NCBI RefSeq assembly: GCF_025642255.1
Contig: NZ_CP106759.1
Coordinates: 399,501-463,500, forward strand
Direction of reading: 5' to 3'
DNA: 64,000 bases
Source of the DNA: Stenotrophomonas maltophilia
GTDB taxonomy: Bacteria; Pseudomonadota; Gammaproteobacteria; Xanthomonadales; Xanthomonadaceae
Shown piece by piece: positions 14,660 to 23,476 of the stretch. The number at the start of each line of letters is the position of its first letter. Positions within the stretch are counted from its first letter, which is position 1. The notes under the pieces were generated by a model that saw only the letters and a program-made list of their open reading frames with translations, made no database searches and was not told the DNA's origin. The position numbers were made by a program, and so were the translations under genes.

Positions 14660-14869
14660 TTAGGGCTCCAGTCCCGGCCGAGGCCACAGGGCATCGTCGC
14701 GCTCCAGGTCGTAATCGCTTCCGAATGCGAGTGCCGCCTCGCGTGGCGGAAGGTCCGCGTAGCAAGCCAGCAGATACTCGTCCATGCCGGCATTGCCATG
14801 GTCGATGGCGAACAGATGCAGCAACTCCCTGTCGAAGGCTTCCAGCCATGCGGCGTCGATTCTGGTCAT
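14660..14869 (-). CDS. Small conserved hypothetical protein, 69 aa
   Basis: The product (MTRIDAAWLEAFDREL, then LHLFAIDHGNAGMDEYLL and DLPPREAALAFGSDYDLERD) reads as a compact acidic globular protein. The second of two adjacent ATGs (14869) is chosen because GAGG stands 6 nt before it and directly abuts the first ATG at 14875. I know no function. It is divergent from the GAD-like gene, whose coding start is 44 bp away. Confidence 0.6.
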   Translation of the reverse strand: MTRIDAAWLEAFDRELLHLFAIDHGNAGMDEYLLACYADLPPREAALAFGSDYDLERDDALWPRPGLEP

Positions 14870-14913
14870 GGTCATCCTCAAACGGGGAGGGCAGGATACT
14901 GGGCATACGTCTG

Positions 14914-16356
14914 ATGACAGGAACAGATGCATTGGTCCTTCCTCGCCGCCTCACCCTACATCGCTTCGTCAAGACGCATCGGCCGTCGCGGCAGGTTTCG
15001 CCTGCTCCCCATAAGCGTGCTTCCGCCTATGAGGGTGTTCTCCCCGCCAGCCTTCTCGATCTGTGGCGCCGGAAAGGTCTCGGATTCTATGGCGACCTTC
15101 AGCTCGCGCTGATCGATCCCCGGCAATGGCAATCCGTGCTTGATCGCTGGATTGTTTCGCCACCCGATTCCGTACGGCGCATTCCCATCGCGCTGACGCC
15201 TTTCGGCACACTTCTCTATTACCGAAAACTGTCGGAAGCCGACGAAGACGTGGCCTACATCGATCCCGTGTCAAAGAAGACGGGTGACTTGGCGTGGAGT
15301 CTGGATGACTTCTTCAACACATTCCTTTGCGAGCAGGAGGCACTCGAAACGCTCATTTCACCGGCGTTGGCTCGGGCCGCAAGAGAAGCGTGCGGAGCAC
15401 TCGCGCCCGGCGAAGTTTATGAAGTCGATCAGATGCTGTTCTCGGCCCAGACGCTAAGGGTCGCAAAGGTCAATGCGCTCGACATGCATCGCCGCCTTCG
15501 CGATGCCGTTGATTTGCCCAAGTCGAAGACCGACGAGCCGACGACAGTAGCCGACGCGCTGCCAGTCGAGCATCGCTCCATGTTCGAAGGCATTGCAACA
15601 GGCCCGGGACTCGCCGGGCTGTATCTGTCTTCCTACATCGACTGGCATCGGCTGCTGGCGCTGCAGCCGAGCGGCCAGTACCACTTGCTGTTCTGGCGCA
15701 TTCATCACAAGACGTTCGAGCGCACCGAGATGCGCGTTTACAGCGGCTCCTACGAGATTTCCAGCAATTCTGAGGGGGATGACATCGTCGCGCTCGACGT
15801 CACCCTGCGGGAAGATTCCCTGGGCAGTGACGCCAATGATGAAAAACTGGTGGCGATGCATGCAGATCACACGACCTTCCTGCTGCGTGCCGACGAGTTG
15901 GCGGACATGGCAACCGCCATCGGCGGGCGTGGCGTGATGGGGCGAAGTGAACACTACTTTCGTTGCGTCACGCTGGACGTGCCATTCGTAGAGGAGCCCA
16001 GCGATGGCCGCGCAGCACCATCATTCACGGATATGCCATATGCGCTGCAAGCATTGATTCATGTTGAACCTCTCCTTGCGACCATCACTCACGTTGACGA
16101 TCCAGATCTCGACGAAGAGCATGACGGCGAGGGCGCTGTCATGTGCACGCTCGATCTGGGCGAGGACCACGGGTTGCGCATGAACATGCCGCTCTATTCG
16201 CCTGAGAATACACGTCGCCAACTCAAGGGATGGGTTTGGGATATGGCACCGCTTGCCTGCAGGGCGGGCATCAGGTATCGGCGCGGAGAGGACGGTGTCA
16301 TTGAATATGGACCCTTGGTCGGGGACGTGTTGACTACCCGTGCTCCGGATTCTTAG
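14914..16356 (+). CDS. GAD-like / T6SS Tdi1-type immunity protein with extra C-terminal region
   Basis: The 480-residue protein has a GAD-like domain at about 35-135 (YEGVLPASLLDLWRRKGLGF, then FGTLLYYRK). A segment at about 140-200 resembles the DUF1851/Tdi1 C-terminal domain (LAPGEVYEVDQMLFSAQTL). Together these form immunity proteins against type VI effectors such as the Agrobacterium DNase Tde1. The remaining 280 residues (FEGIATGPGLAGLYLSSYID, TLDLGEDHGLRMNMPLYS) are of a type I cannot name. No type VI effector or structural gene adjoins, so it is an orphan. The ATG at 14914 lacks a good ribosome-binding site; the start is uncertain. Confidence 0.7.
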   Translation: MTGTDALVLPRRLTLHRFVKTHRPSRQVSPAPHKRASAYEGVLPASLLDLWRRKGLGFYGDLQLALIDPRQWQSVLDRWIVSPPDSVRRIPIALTPFGTLLYYRKLSEADEDVAYIDPVSKKTGDLAWSLDDFFNTFLCEQEALETLISPALARAAREACGALAPGEVYEVDQMLFSAQTLRVAKVNALDMHRRLRDAVDLPKSKTDEPTTVADALPVEHRSMFEGIATGPGLAGLYLSSYIDWHRLLALQPSGQYHLLFWRIHHKTFERTEMRVYSGSYEISSNSEGDDIVALDVTLREDSLGSDANDEKLVAMHADHTTFLLRADELADMATAIGGRGVMGRSEHYFRCVTLDVPFVEEPSDGRAAPSFTDMPYALQALIHVEPLLATITHVDDPDLDEEHDGEGAVMCTLDLGEDHGLRMNMPLYSPENTRRQLKGWVWDMAPLACRAGIRYRRGEDGVIEYGPLVGDVLTTRAPDS

Positions 16357-16617
16357 AAGGGCGCCAGGGCCGTGAATCCAACTCGGCCTCCTTGCCGGCC
16401 GTGAATGCCCCCTCGCTGGCACTACGCGGGCGCACACAGGCATTTCGCAGCGATTTCGCGGGTGCCCGGTGCAGCATCCCACCCCCGCCTCCCTGTCTCC
16501 TGTTACCATTCCCCCCGCTAACCCAGCCAGCCTTTCCGTGCGCACACGCCGGAACGGCCGTCTTCGTACGGCCCAGCGAGCCAGGACACCCTTCCGTGCC
16601 CTTTCAAGGATGCTCGC

Positions 16618-17757
16618 ATGTTCCGTCATTCCGCTTTCCGCTCGGCCGCCCTGGCCCTTGCCATTTCGCTCAGCGTCGGCGCCCCGGCGGCCTTCGCCGA
16701 TAACGCGCCCGCCGCCAGCACTCCCGCTGCCGTGCAGCGCCAGGCCATCGCCAAGGGCCTGTACGAACTGGCGTACAGCCCCACCCAGAACGCCGTGTTC
16801 GTTGCCTCGTCCGGTGGCTTCGGCGATGACGCCGGCCCGTCGCAGGTACTGCGCCTGAACCCGGCCACGCTGGCCGTGGAAACCCGCATCCCGCTGGAGC
16901 GCAAGGCGTTCGGCGTGGTGCTGGATGACGCCCACAACCGCCTGTACGTCGGCAACACCGTTGATACCTCGGTAACCGTGGTCGATACCGCCCAGAACAA
17001 GGCCATCGGCATCGTGCAGCTGATGGAAAAGAAGGTCGGCAAGGACGGCAAGGCCGCCTACACCCACGACCTGCGCGAACTGGTGGTCGACAGCCCGGCC
17101 AACCGTCTGTACGTCACCGGCCATTCCAGCGAGGGCAGCGTGCTGTTCGTGGTCGATACCACCACCCTGAAGGTGATCAACACCATTCCGGGCCTCGGCA
17201 ACGCCAAGGCGCCGGGCCTGGCGCTGGATGCCGCCAACAAGCGCGTGTATACCAGCAACCTGCTGGCCGACCTGGTAGTGGTCGGCACCGACGCCAACAA
17301 GGTGGTGGCCCAGCACAAGATCAGCGCCGAGCAGCCGATGAACATCGCACTGCACCCGGACGGCAAGCGCCTGTTCGTGACCGACCAGGGCTCGGAGATG
17401 ATCCGCAGCTACATGACCAAGAGCAGCGCGGGCTTCACCAGCAAGCACCCGGGCCAGCGCGTGCTGGTGCTCGACCGCACCACCGGCAAGGAACTGGCCA
17501 GCATCCCGACCGACGCCGGCCCGCTGGGCATCCTGTTGGACGCACCGCGCAAGCGCCTGTACGTAACCAACCGCGATGGCGGCACGGTGACAGCGTACGA
17601 CAGTGACAGCTACCAGAAGGTGGCCACCTACCCGGTGCCGACTCACCCGAACAGCCTGGCGCTGGATGCCAAGAACAACGTGCTGTACGTGAGCATCAAG
17701 AACGGCGAGAAGGATGCCAAGGACGCGAACGAGAGCGTGGCGCGCATCCAGTTGTAA
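16618..17757 (+). CDS. YncE-like periplasmic beta-propeller protein
   Basis: The 379-residue protein has a signal peptide (cleavage likely after AFA, about residue 27). Repeated propeller blades follow, with the recurrent pattern RLYV-N/T and VVDT (LDDAHNRLYVGNTVD, DSPANRLYVTGHSSEG, LDAPRKRLYVTNRDGG). It resembles Escherichia coli YncE, a periplasmic seven-blade propeller of unclear role that binds DNA in vitro and responds to iron. It stands alone, with about 260 bp of non-coding DNA upstream. Confidence 0.85.
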   Translation: MFRHSAFRSAALALAISLSVGAPAAFADNAPAASTPAAVQRQAIAKGLYELAYSPTQNAVFVASSGGFGDDAGPSQVLRLNPATLAVETRIPLERKAFGVVLDDAHNRLYVGNTVDTSVTVVDTAQNKAIGIVQLMEKKVGKDGKAAYTHDLRELVVDSPANRLYVTGHSSEGSVLFVVDTTTLKVINTIPGLGNAKAPGLALDAANKRVYTSNLLADLVVVGTDANKVVAQHKISAEQPMNIALHPDGKRLFVTDQGSEMIRSYMTKSSAGFTSKHPGQRVLVLDRTTGKELASIPTDAGPLGILLDAPRKRLYVTNRDGGTVTAYDSDSYQKVATYPVPTHPNSLALDAKNNVLYVSIKNGEKDAKDANESVARIQL

Positions 17758-17870
17758 CGGCTGGAGGTGGCCGCGCTGGGAGAGCGCGGCCACCTGTTAC
17801 AGGCATGTGATTTCGCCAGGTGGGCGCCAGAGTGGCGGCGTGGACCCTCCGCCGCCTGCCACCCCGAATC

Positions 17871-18347
17871 TCAATCCACCCCGCGGTGGTCATAGCTGAT
17901 CACCCGCTCCACCTGCCAGGTGCCGTCCACGCGTCGCCACACCTGCACGAAGCGCGCCTGCCCCACCCACCGCTCCACACCGTCCTTGCCGCGTTCGTAG
18001 AAGCGATGGTCCCCCATCTCCAAGGCACGCTCATCGTGCAACGGGAACACCTGCAGCGAACGGTCCACCAGCTCGCGGCGCAGGCGCCAGCCGCCCTGGC
18101 GCGCGCTGTCGCACATGCGGGCCACGCTGCGCCGGAAGTCCTCGCGGCTGCTGGCCGATTTGCCGTCCTTGTCGTGGAAGAACTCCATGTCCTCGGTGGT
18201 CATCGCCGCGGCCCGATCGGCATCGCAGGCCTCGAACGCCACCGCGAACAGCTGGGTATCGGCCTGGCGGATCTGCTCGCGCAGGGTATCGGACGGGGCC
18301 GGGCTGGCGGCAAGGCCGGCGGCGAGCAGGGGCAGGGCGAACAGCAT
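17871..18347 (-). CDS. Exported SnoaL/DUF4440-like protein
   Basis: The ATG at 18347 gives a short signal peptide (MLFALPLLAAGLAASPAPS). A DUF4440-type domain of about 130 residues follows: TLREQIRQADTQLFAVAFE, TTEDMEFFHDKDGKSASSRE and VWRRVDGTWQVERVISYDH. The fold is a NTF2-like alpha+beta barrel used for small-ligand binding or catalysis; the role here is unknown. The upstream open frame has the Arg/Pro-rich composition of a non-coding frame and was not included. Confidence 0.8.
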   Translation of the reverse strand: MLFALPLLAAGLAASPAPSDTLREQIRQADTQLFAVAFEACDADRAAAMTTEDMEFFHDKDGKSASSREDFRRSVARMCDSARQGGWRLRRELVDRSLQVFPLHDERALEMGDHRFYERGKDGVERWVGQARFVQVWRRVDGTWQVERVISYDHRGVD

Positions 18348-18566
18348 GGCGCGTCTCCGTGGATGTCGGGCGCACAGTGGCACGCTGCGGGGGCGGTCAG
18401 CGCACGGGTGCGACGAAGCCGCGTCTGCCGGGTACGAACGCCCGGATTCCGGGTGCGGGTGCCGGGCGCCAGGCGTGTAGGGCATGTCATGGCGCGGGCG
18501 GATTCCCTCACGGTCGCCACAGGCGGCGCTGCCTAGGCTGGTGCCATCCTTTCACCAGGAGTTCCC

Positions 18567-19379
18567 ATGCCTGCTTCCCCCATCCGGCTGCACATCGAAG
18601 ACACCGGCGGCGAGGGCCGCCCGGTCATCCTCATCCATGGCTGGCCGCTCTCGGCCGAGGCATGGAAGGACCAAGTGCCGATCCTGCGGGATGCGGGCTA
18701 CCGCGTGATCAGCTATGACCGCCGTGGCTTCGGTCGTTCCGAGAAGCCAACTGACGGCTATGACTACGACACGCTGGCGGCCGATCTGGCCGGCATCATC
18801 GAGCAGCGCGATCTGAAGGAGGTCACGCTGGTCGGTTTCTCGATGGGTGGCGGCGAGGTGGCGCGCTACATCGCCAATCACGGCGAGTCGCGCCTGCACA
18901 GTGTGGTGTTCGCGGCTGCGGTGCCGCCGTACCTGCTGCGCACCGACGATAACCCGGAGGGCCCGCTGACCCAGGACAAGGCGGACGAGATGCGCACCGG
19001 CCTGGAACAGGACCGCGAAGCCTTCTTCGATGGTTTCACCCGCGATTTCTTCAGCGCCAACGGCAAGCTGATGGTCACCGAGGCCGAGCGCCAGGCGGCG
19101 ATTGCGCTGTGCCACCAGTCCGACCAGGCGGCGGCGCTGGGTTGCATGAAGGCGTTTGCCACTACCGACTTCCGTCGCGATCTGCAGAAGGTGAGCGTTC
19201 CCACCCTGGTGCTGCACGGCGACAGTGATGCCACCGTGCCACTGGAGGGCTCGGGCAAGCGCACCCAGCGCGCCATACGCGGCAGCGAGCTGGTGGTGCT
19301 GCATGACGCGCCGCATGGCTGCAACACCAGCCACACCGACGACTTCAATCTGGCGCTGCTGAACTTCCTCAAGCAGTAA
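18567..19379 (+). CDS. Alpha/beta hydrolase, non-haem chloroperoxidase type
   Basis: The 270-residue enzyme has the oxyanion motif HGWPLS (24-29) and the nucleophile elbow GFSMGG with Ser92. Asp in HGDSDATVPL and His in HGCNTSHTDDF complete the triad. This is the family of cofactor-free haloperoxidase/perhydrolase-like esterases. The physiological substrate is unknown. The ATG follows CACCAGGAGTTCCC. A 56-codon gene follows 20 bp downstream on the same strand. Confidence 0.9.
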   Translation: MPASPIRLHIEDTGGEGRPVILIHGWPLSAEAWKDQVPILRDAGYRVISYDRRGFGRSEKPTDGYDYDTLAADLAGIIEQRDLKEVTLVGFSMGGGEVARYIANHGESRLHSVVFAAAVPPYLLRTDDNPEGPLTQDKADEMRTGLEQDREAFFDGFTRDFFSANGKLMVTEAERQAAIALCHQSDQAAALGCMKAFATTDFRRDLQKVSVPTLVLHGDSDATVPLEGSGKRTQRAIRGSELVVLHDAPHGCNTSHTDDFNLALLNFLKQ

Positions 19380-19399
19380 CCGGCCTCTACACTCGTCGC

Positions 19400-19570
19400 A
19401 TGCGCCAGACCCGCACGCCACCGTGGAAGAAGCCCAACCCGAAGGGCCAGAAGTCGCAGCCGTTGTCGCCTGCACAGAAGGAGGCGGCGCGGCAGCGCGC
19501 GGAGGAGAACGGGCGACCCTATCCGAACCTGGTCGACAACATGTGGGCGGCCAAGCTGCCGCGCGGTTAG
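19400..19570 (+). CDS. Small conserved basic protein, 56 aa
   Basis: The product begins MRQTRTPPWKKPNPKGQ, continues SPAQKEAARQRAEENGRPYP and ends NLVDNMWAAKLPRG. I recall close relatives in many gammaproteobacteria with the same PYPNLVDNM ending, but no known function. The high Lys/Arg/Pro content suggests nucleic-acid or ribosome contact, by inference only. Its stop codon overlaps by four bases the end of the convergent gene at 19567. Confidence 0.7.
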   Translation: MRQTRTPPWKKPNPKGQKSQPLSPAQKEAARQRAEENGRPYPNLVDNMWAAKLPRG

Positions 19571-20310
19571 CGCGGCGTTGGGCGGCCCGCTGGTGCAGGG
19601 GCGAGCAGGGGCGTCCAACCGCGTTCGCGCCAAGGTGCGAACGTGCGTGGATGGACCTGCACCGCACCGGCGGCCAGAGCGCCCCGCGCTGTCAGTGCGG
19701 CCTGCAGCTGGTGTGTCTGCATCGGCTGTGCAAACGCGACCTGCAGCAGGTCACCCTGCTGCCGTACCTGTACCGGCAGAACGTCGCGCGACTGGATTGC
19801 CAGCGGTGGGCGGCCGATGGTGTAGTCCATCTCGACCGTGCGTGCGCCCTGTACGATGACAGGCTGCCACGCCTGCAACAGCGCGGCGTGCCGGGATACG
19901 GGCAGGCGCACCTGGGCGATGCTCGCCGGGTAGCCGAGGGTGCTTTCAACCATGACCTGGAAGCGTGCGCCGTCCGGCATGACGACGGCCCATACCGCTG
20001 CCGTGGCGAAGATCGGTATGCAGCCGACGAAGTACCAGCGGCGGGGAACCGGTGCGGCAACGGGGTAGCTCCACTGCGGATGACGACGTTGCAGGCGCCG
20101 TAGTGCCTTGCGTTCGCGACGGCGCGGTGGTGTGGCCGTAGGCAGCAGGGATTGCGTGACTGGTGGCAGCTTGGCGCGCTGGGTCTGGATGACACGCGAC
20201 ACGGCGTAGGCCGCCCCTGCGATCATCAACAGGCCGGTGCCGTAATGCACCAGCAGGTACAGCGTCAGCATCCAGCGCACTCCATGCAACGGCTCTTCCT
20301 CGGTGGACAT
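19567..20310 (-). CDS. Membrane protein of unknown function, 247 aa
   Basis: The ATG at 20310 gives MSTEEEPLHGVRWMLTLY. Two membrane segments follow, at about 13-35 (LYLLVHYGTGLLMIAGAAY) and 95-115 (RWYFVGCIPIFATAAVWAVV). The rest is a C-terminal extracytoplasmic domain rich in beta strands. No family is recognised. It is divergent from the membrane gene at 20402. The open frame continues upstream but overlaps that gene's promoter region. Confidence 0.7.
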   Translation of the reverse strand: MSTEEEPLHGVRWMLTLYLLVHYGTGLLMIAGAAYAVSRVIQTQRAKLPPVTQSLLPTATPPRRRERKALRRLQRRHPQWSYPVAAPVPRRWYFVGCIPIFATAAVWAVVMPDGARFQVMVESTLGYPASIAQVRLPVSRHAALLQAWQPVIVQGARTVEMDYTIGRPPLAIQSRDVLPVQVRQQGDLLQVAFAQPMQTHQLQAALTARGALAAGAVQVHPRTFAPWRERGWTPLLAPAPAGRPTPR

Positions 20311-20401
20311 CGTACCGCCGAGCACACGAGTTGTCGCATCCGCCAGCCGACAGCCGTGATCGGCTTGGTTACGATGACAGACCGCCGACACGAGTGTAAC
20401 G

Positions 20402-21046
20402 ATGACATCCACTCCGTTCCCTCAGGGCCGCACGCGCGCCCCGGGACTGATGTTGCTTCTGCTGCAGGTGGTCGCCGTGCTGGGCCTTGGCCTGGCCGCA
20501 GGCTATTTCCATCACCGTGTGGATCTGTTGCTGGAGCCGGTGACGGCTGCCTGCGGTGGCCCGGACCCGGCGGCGCGACTGCGGATGGCTGAAGTGTTGA
20601 TGGCGCGTGCCGGCGCGCTGGATGATTGGCAGCCACTGCGGTGGTTGCCGGTAGCGGGAATGGTGCTCGCACTGCTGGGTGCGATGGCCATCTGCGTGCA
20701 TTGGTGGCACCGGGTACGGCGGCCCCTGCGCACCACCGCGTTGGGGCTGATGGCTCTGCATGCCAGCGCCATGGCGCTGGCGGCGTGGACCCTGCATCTG
20801 TACGAAGACGCGTGGAACAGCGTGGTCAGGCTGTCTCCGACGGCGTGTCTGGTCGATCTGACCCAGCAGGGACGCATGCCGCTGGAGCAGGCCCAGGAAG
20901 TGGTCTTCCATATTTTCACCCGCGCGCACGCGCCGCTGCAGCGCAATCCGGATGACCTGGCCCTGGTGCTGGTGGCGCTGCTGACGGCCGCGATGGTGGG
21001 CGGTGTTGCGCTGTGGCGGGCCGCGGCTGCGGAAGAGGGGCGCTGA
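20402..21046 (+). CDS. Membrane protein of unknown function, 214 aa
   Basis: Four hydrophobic segments are visible, at about residues 15-35, 79-101, 113-131 and 188-206. A periplasmic-type loop containing Cys51 lies between the first two, and another carrying SPTACLVDLTQQGRMPLEQA lies between the third and fourth. No family is recognised. It lies 91 bp from its divergent membrane neighbour and 54 bp before the polysaccharide deacetylase gene on the same strand. Confidence 0.7.
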   Translation: MTSTPFPQGRTRAPGLMLLLLQVVAVLGLGLAAGYFHHRVDLLLEPVTAACGGPDPAARLRMAEVLMARAGALDDWQPLRWLPVAGMVLALLGAMAICVHWWHRVRRPLRTTALGLMALHASAMALAAWTLHLYEDAWNSVVRLSPTACLVDLTQQGRMPLEQAQEVVFHIFTRAHAPLQRNPDDLALVLVALLTAAMVGGVALWRAAAAEEGR

Positions 21047-21100
21047 CGGCGCTCGCGCGCTGGGCTACAGTCGGCGTTCCTGCCGACACAAGGATGGTCC

Positions 21101-22069
21101 ATGCGTACGTGGCTGCGTGCCCTGCCGTTGCTGCTGTTGTCGCTGGCGGTGCACGCCGCGGAGGTGGACCGGCGCATCGCGGTGACCATTGATGATCTGC
21201 CGTGGGCGCGCGTGGACACCATCCTGCCTGCGGATCTGCAGACGCGCCATGCGGCGTTGATGGCGCAGCTGCGCCAGGCCGATGTGCCGGTGGTGGGCTT
21301 CGTCAACGAGAACAAGCTGGAGGTTGATGGCCAGGTGCAGCCGGCGCGGGTGCAGATGCTGCGCGATTGGCTCGACGCGGGTTATGGGCTGGGCAACCAC
21401 ACCTATTCGCACATGGACCTCAATGCGCAGGGCGTAGCCGCCTTCCAGCAGGATTTCCTGCGTGGCGAACAGGTGCTGCGGCCACTGCTTGCCGAGCGCG
21501 GCCAGCGGCCACAGTGGATGCGCCATCCGTATCTGCGTGCGGGCCGGACGGCCGAGGACCGCGCGGCAATGGACGGATTCTTCCGCGACCACGGGTACCG
21601 CGTGGCGCCGGTGACGGTGGACAACGGCGAATGGGTCTGGGCCTTCGCCTACGCCAACGTGATGAATGAACAGCCGCCGTCCGCAGCCCGCGAGGCTACG
21701 CTGGCGCAGCTGCGCAAGGGCTATGTGCCGTACATGCTCAACAAGCTGGACTACTACGAGCGGCAGTCGCAGGCGCTGCTGGGCTATGCCTTGCCGCAGG
21801 TCTGGCTGATGCATGCCAATGAACTGAACGCGGCCACCTTCGCCGAACTGGTGGCGGCCACCCGGCGACGCGGCTACCGCTTCATCACGCTGGAAGAAGC
21901 CATGCGTGATCCTGCCTATGCGCGCGGCGCGGAAGGCTACAACGGCCGTTACGGCCCGAGCTGGCTGCATCGCTGGGCGATGGCCGAGAACAAGCCGAAG
22001 GACTTCTATGCCGGCGAACCGGTGGTGCCGGCGTGGGTGATGACGCTGGCGAAGGTGGATTCGGAGTAG
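21101..22069 (+). CDS. Exported polysaccharide deacetylase (NodB homology)
   Basis: The 322-residue protein has a signal peptide (cleavage near residue 19, VHAAE). NodB motif 1 is VTIDDLPWARVD, with the metal-binding Asp pair. Motif 2 is GNHTYSHMD, with the HTxxH metal ligands. Later motifs RHPYLRAGRT and LMHANELNA complete the barrel. Such enzymes deacetylate N-acetylhexosamine polymers or peptidoglycan; the substrate here is unknown. It shares its strand with the membrane gene before it, and its stop is 3 bp from the convergent methyltransferase. Confidence 0.88.
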   Translation: MRTWLRALPLLLLSLAVHAAEVDRRIAVTIDDLPWARVDTILPADLQTRHAALMAQLRQADVPVVGFVNENKLEVDGQVQPARVQMLRDWLDAGYGLGNHTYSHMDLNAQGVAAFQQDFLRGEQVLRPLLAERGQRPQWMRHPYLRAGRTAEDRAAMDGFFRDHGYRVAPVTVDNGEWVWAFAYANVMNEQPPSAAREATLAQLRKGYVPYMLNKLDYYERQSQALLGYALPQVWLMHANELNAATFAELVAATRRRGYRFITLEEAMRDPAYARGAEGYNGRYGPSWLHRWAMAENKPKDFYAGEPVVPAWVMTLAKVDSE

Positions 22070-22072
22070 CGC

Positions 22073-22924
22073 TCAGCGCTTGACCGCCAGCACGCCGTCC
22101 AGCGCGAGCTCGGCCTTGAATCCGGCCTTTTCCAGGCGCTTGGCCACTTCGCGCGGCACATCGCGGCCGCTGGTGAGCTTGTTGGGCGCGCCGGTGTAGT
22201 GGAACAGGCGGCCGCCCTTGCGCAGGGCGCGGGCGAGATGGTCGTAGAACACCTGCGAATACAGTTCGCCTGCGATGCCGAAGCGCGGCGGATCATGCAG
22301 GATCGCATCGACGCTGTTGCTGGCGATCTGCTCGATCTGCTGCGAGACGTCGCCCTGGCTGAAGTGCAGGCGACCACCGGCAGCGGCCGAGTCGGGATCG
22401 GGCGACCACGGGTTGAGCGTGCGCAGCCACATCACGTCGGCGTTCTTCTCGAACGAGCGGATCTGGCCGACGCCGGCCTCCAGTGCGCAGGCGGCGAAGT
22501 AGCCGAGCCCACCGCAGGTATCAAGCAGCGCCTTGCCCGCCGGTGCAACCAGCTCGACCTTGCGGCGCGCGTCCTCGAACGGCGACAGCTTCGAGGTGGG
22601 CAGCATCTTGATGCCGTCGATCTCGAAGGTCGGCGCACCCCACTCGGTAGGCACCAGTTTGATCAGTGAACCGCTGTAGCGTGAGATGGGAGCGAAGTCT
22701 TCGCCCTCCCAGTAGTACAGCGTGCGGTCCTTCAGCTTGCCCGGCCACGGGTAGTGCTGGCCGCGGAAGCTGAAGCCGTCAGCATCCAGCGTAACAGTGT
22801 CCTGGCTGCGCCCCAGGTCAAGCGAGCCCTGCCACTCGGGCGCGCCCTTGTCATGGGCACGACGCAGGGCATCGGCGCTGTCGCGGGTCAGCAGAGGGCC
22901 GGTGTAGTGGGGCACGGCAGGCAT
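22073..22924 (-). CDS. SAM-dependent methyltransferase, spermidine-synthase-like
   Basis: The 283-residue protein has a Rossmann methyltransferase core in its second half. The glycine motif is LLDTCGGLGYFAACALEAG, an acidic position follows in FEKN, and DAILHDPPRFG resembles motif IV. LRKGGRLFHYTG is the post-motif strand. The N-terminal half is a beta-rich substrate domain. The target is unknown. I chose the ATG at 22924 (MPAVPHYTG); no strong ribosome-binding site precedes it. The start overlaps the end of the upstream gene by 37 bp, so coupling is possible. Confidence 0.8.
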   Translation of the reverse strand: MPAVPHYTGPLLTRDSADALRRAHDKGAPEWQGSLDLGRSQDTVTLDADGFSFRGQHYPWPGKLKDRTLYYWEGEDFAPISRYSGSLIKLVPTEWGAPTFEIDGIKMLPTSKLSPFEDARRKVELVAPAGKALLDTCGGLGYFAACALEAGVGQIRSFEKNADVMWLRTLNPWSPDPDSAAAGGRLHFSQGDVSQQIEQIASNSVDAILHDPPRFGIAGELYSQVFYDHLARALRKGGRLFHYTGAPNKLTSGRDVPREVAKRLEKAGFKAELALDGVLAVKR

Positions 22925-23349
22925 CGGGCGGTTCGGGGGAGGGCATGGTACCGCAGCTGCCATGAAGGATAGAAAGAGCGGTGTCGGATCCCAACGCAGC
23001 TGCCGGGCGCATTTTCACGAGTGCATACCCAGCCCGCCGCCGGCCCTTCAATCGCCCCTTCCCCCTGAGACGGTTCCATATCCATGGAGGCGCAGAAGGC
23101 CTGATGATAGAGCTTGGTGGCTTCCGACTGGTCACTGTATCGATAGATCAGGCGTCCAAATCCATCTGGCTTGAGATGCTGGTCAACCTGGATGTGTGCT
23201 CCGTCGAAGTCTGGCCACGTTGTACGACGAACGATGATGATCTCGCCCTTGGAGTCCAACTCGGTTCTGTCGACACTCAAGGGTGTTTCTGCGAACGCAG
23301 GTACAGCCATGGCCGTCGCTAAACATAGGATCAGCGCGCGTCTGCTCAT
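22888..23349 (-). CDS. Exported hypothetical protein, 153 aa
   Basis: A signal peptide (MSRRALILCLATAMAVPAFA) precedes a domain with GEIIIVRRTTWPDFDGAHIQ, IYRYSDQSEATKLYHQAFC and AGWVCTRENAPGSC. No family is recognised. The last 37 bp overlap the methyltransferase start in another frame, and the tail after SFYPSWQLRYH looks random. The original C-terminus may have been lost by a frameshift. The gene is transcribed towards the methyltransferase. Confidence 0.6.
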   Translation of the reverse strand: MSRRALILCLATAMAVPAFAETPLSVDRTELDSKGEIIIVRRTTWPDFDGAHIQVDQHLKPDGFGRLIYRYSDQSEATKLYHQAFCASMDMEPSQGEGAIEGPAAGWVCTRENAPGSCVGIRHRSFYPSWQLRYHALPRTARCLPCPTTPALC

Positions 23350-23476
23350 GTGTGAGTCTCCGTTTCATGGTGGCGGAGACAGTAGGCTCAACAATATCCG
23401 GCATCTTGATTGTGACCGAAGTTGTGCCTGGTCGAATTTGAAACTTTCCTCATCCGCTTGAATCCCTGCACTTCGA

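Noticed and set aside
14510-14690. Possible integron attC site (GTTAAGTTAC and CTTAACGTTAGG cores)
   Set aside because: The two cores do not have the required R-Y-Y-Y-A-A-C and G-T-T-R-R-R-Y arrangement on one strand, and there is no integrase gene.
19567-20412. Longer start (20412) for the membrane protein ending at 19567
   Set aside because: The extra N-terminal part overlaps the start of the divergent gene at 20402 and lacks a membrane-protein character; the ATG at 20310 fits better.
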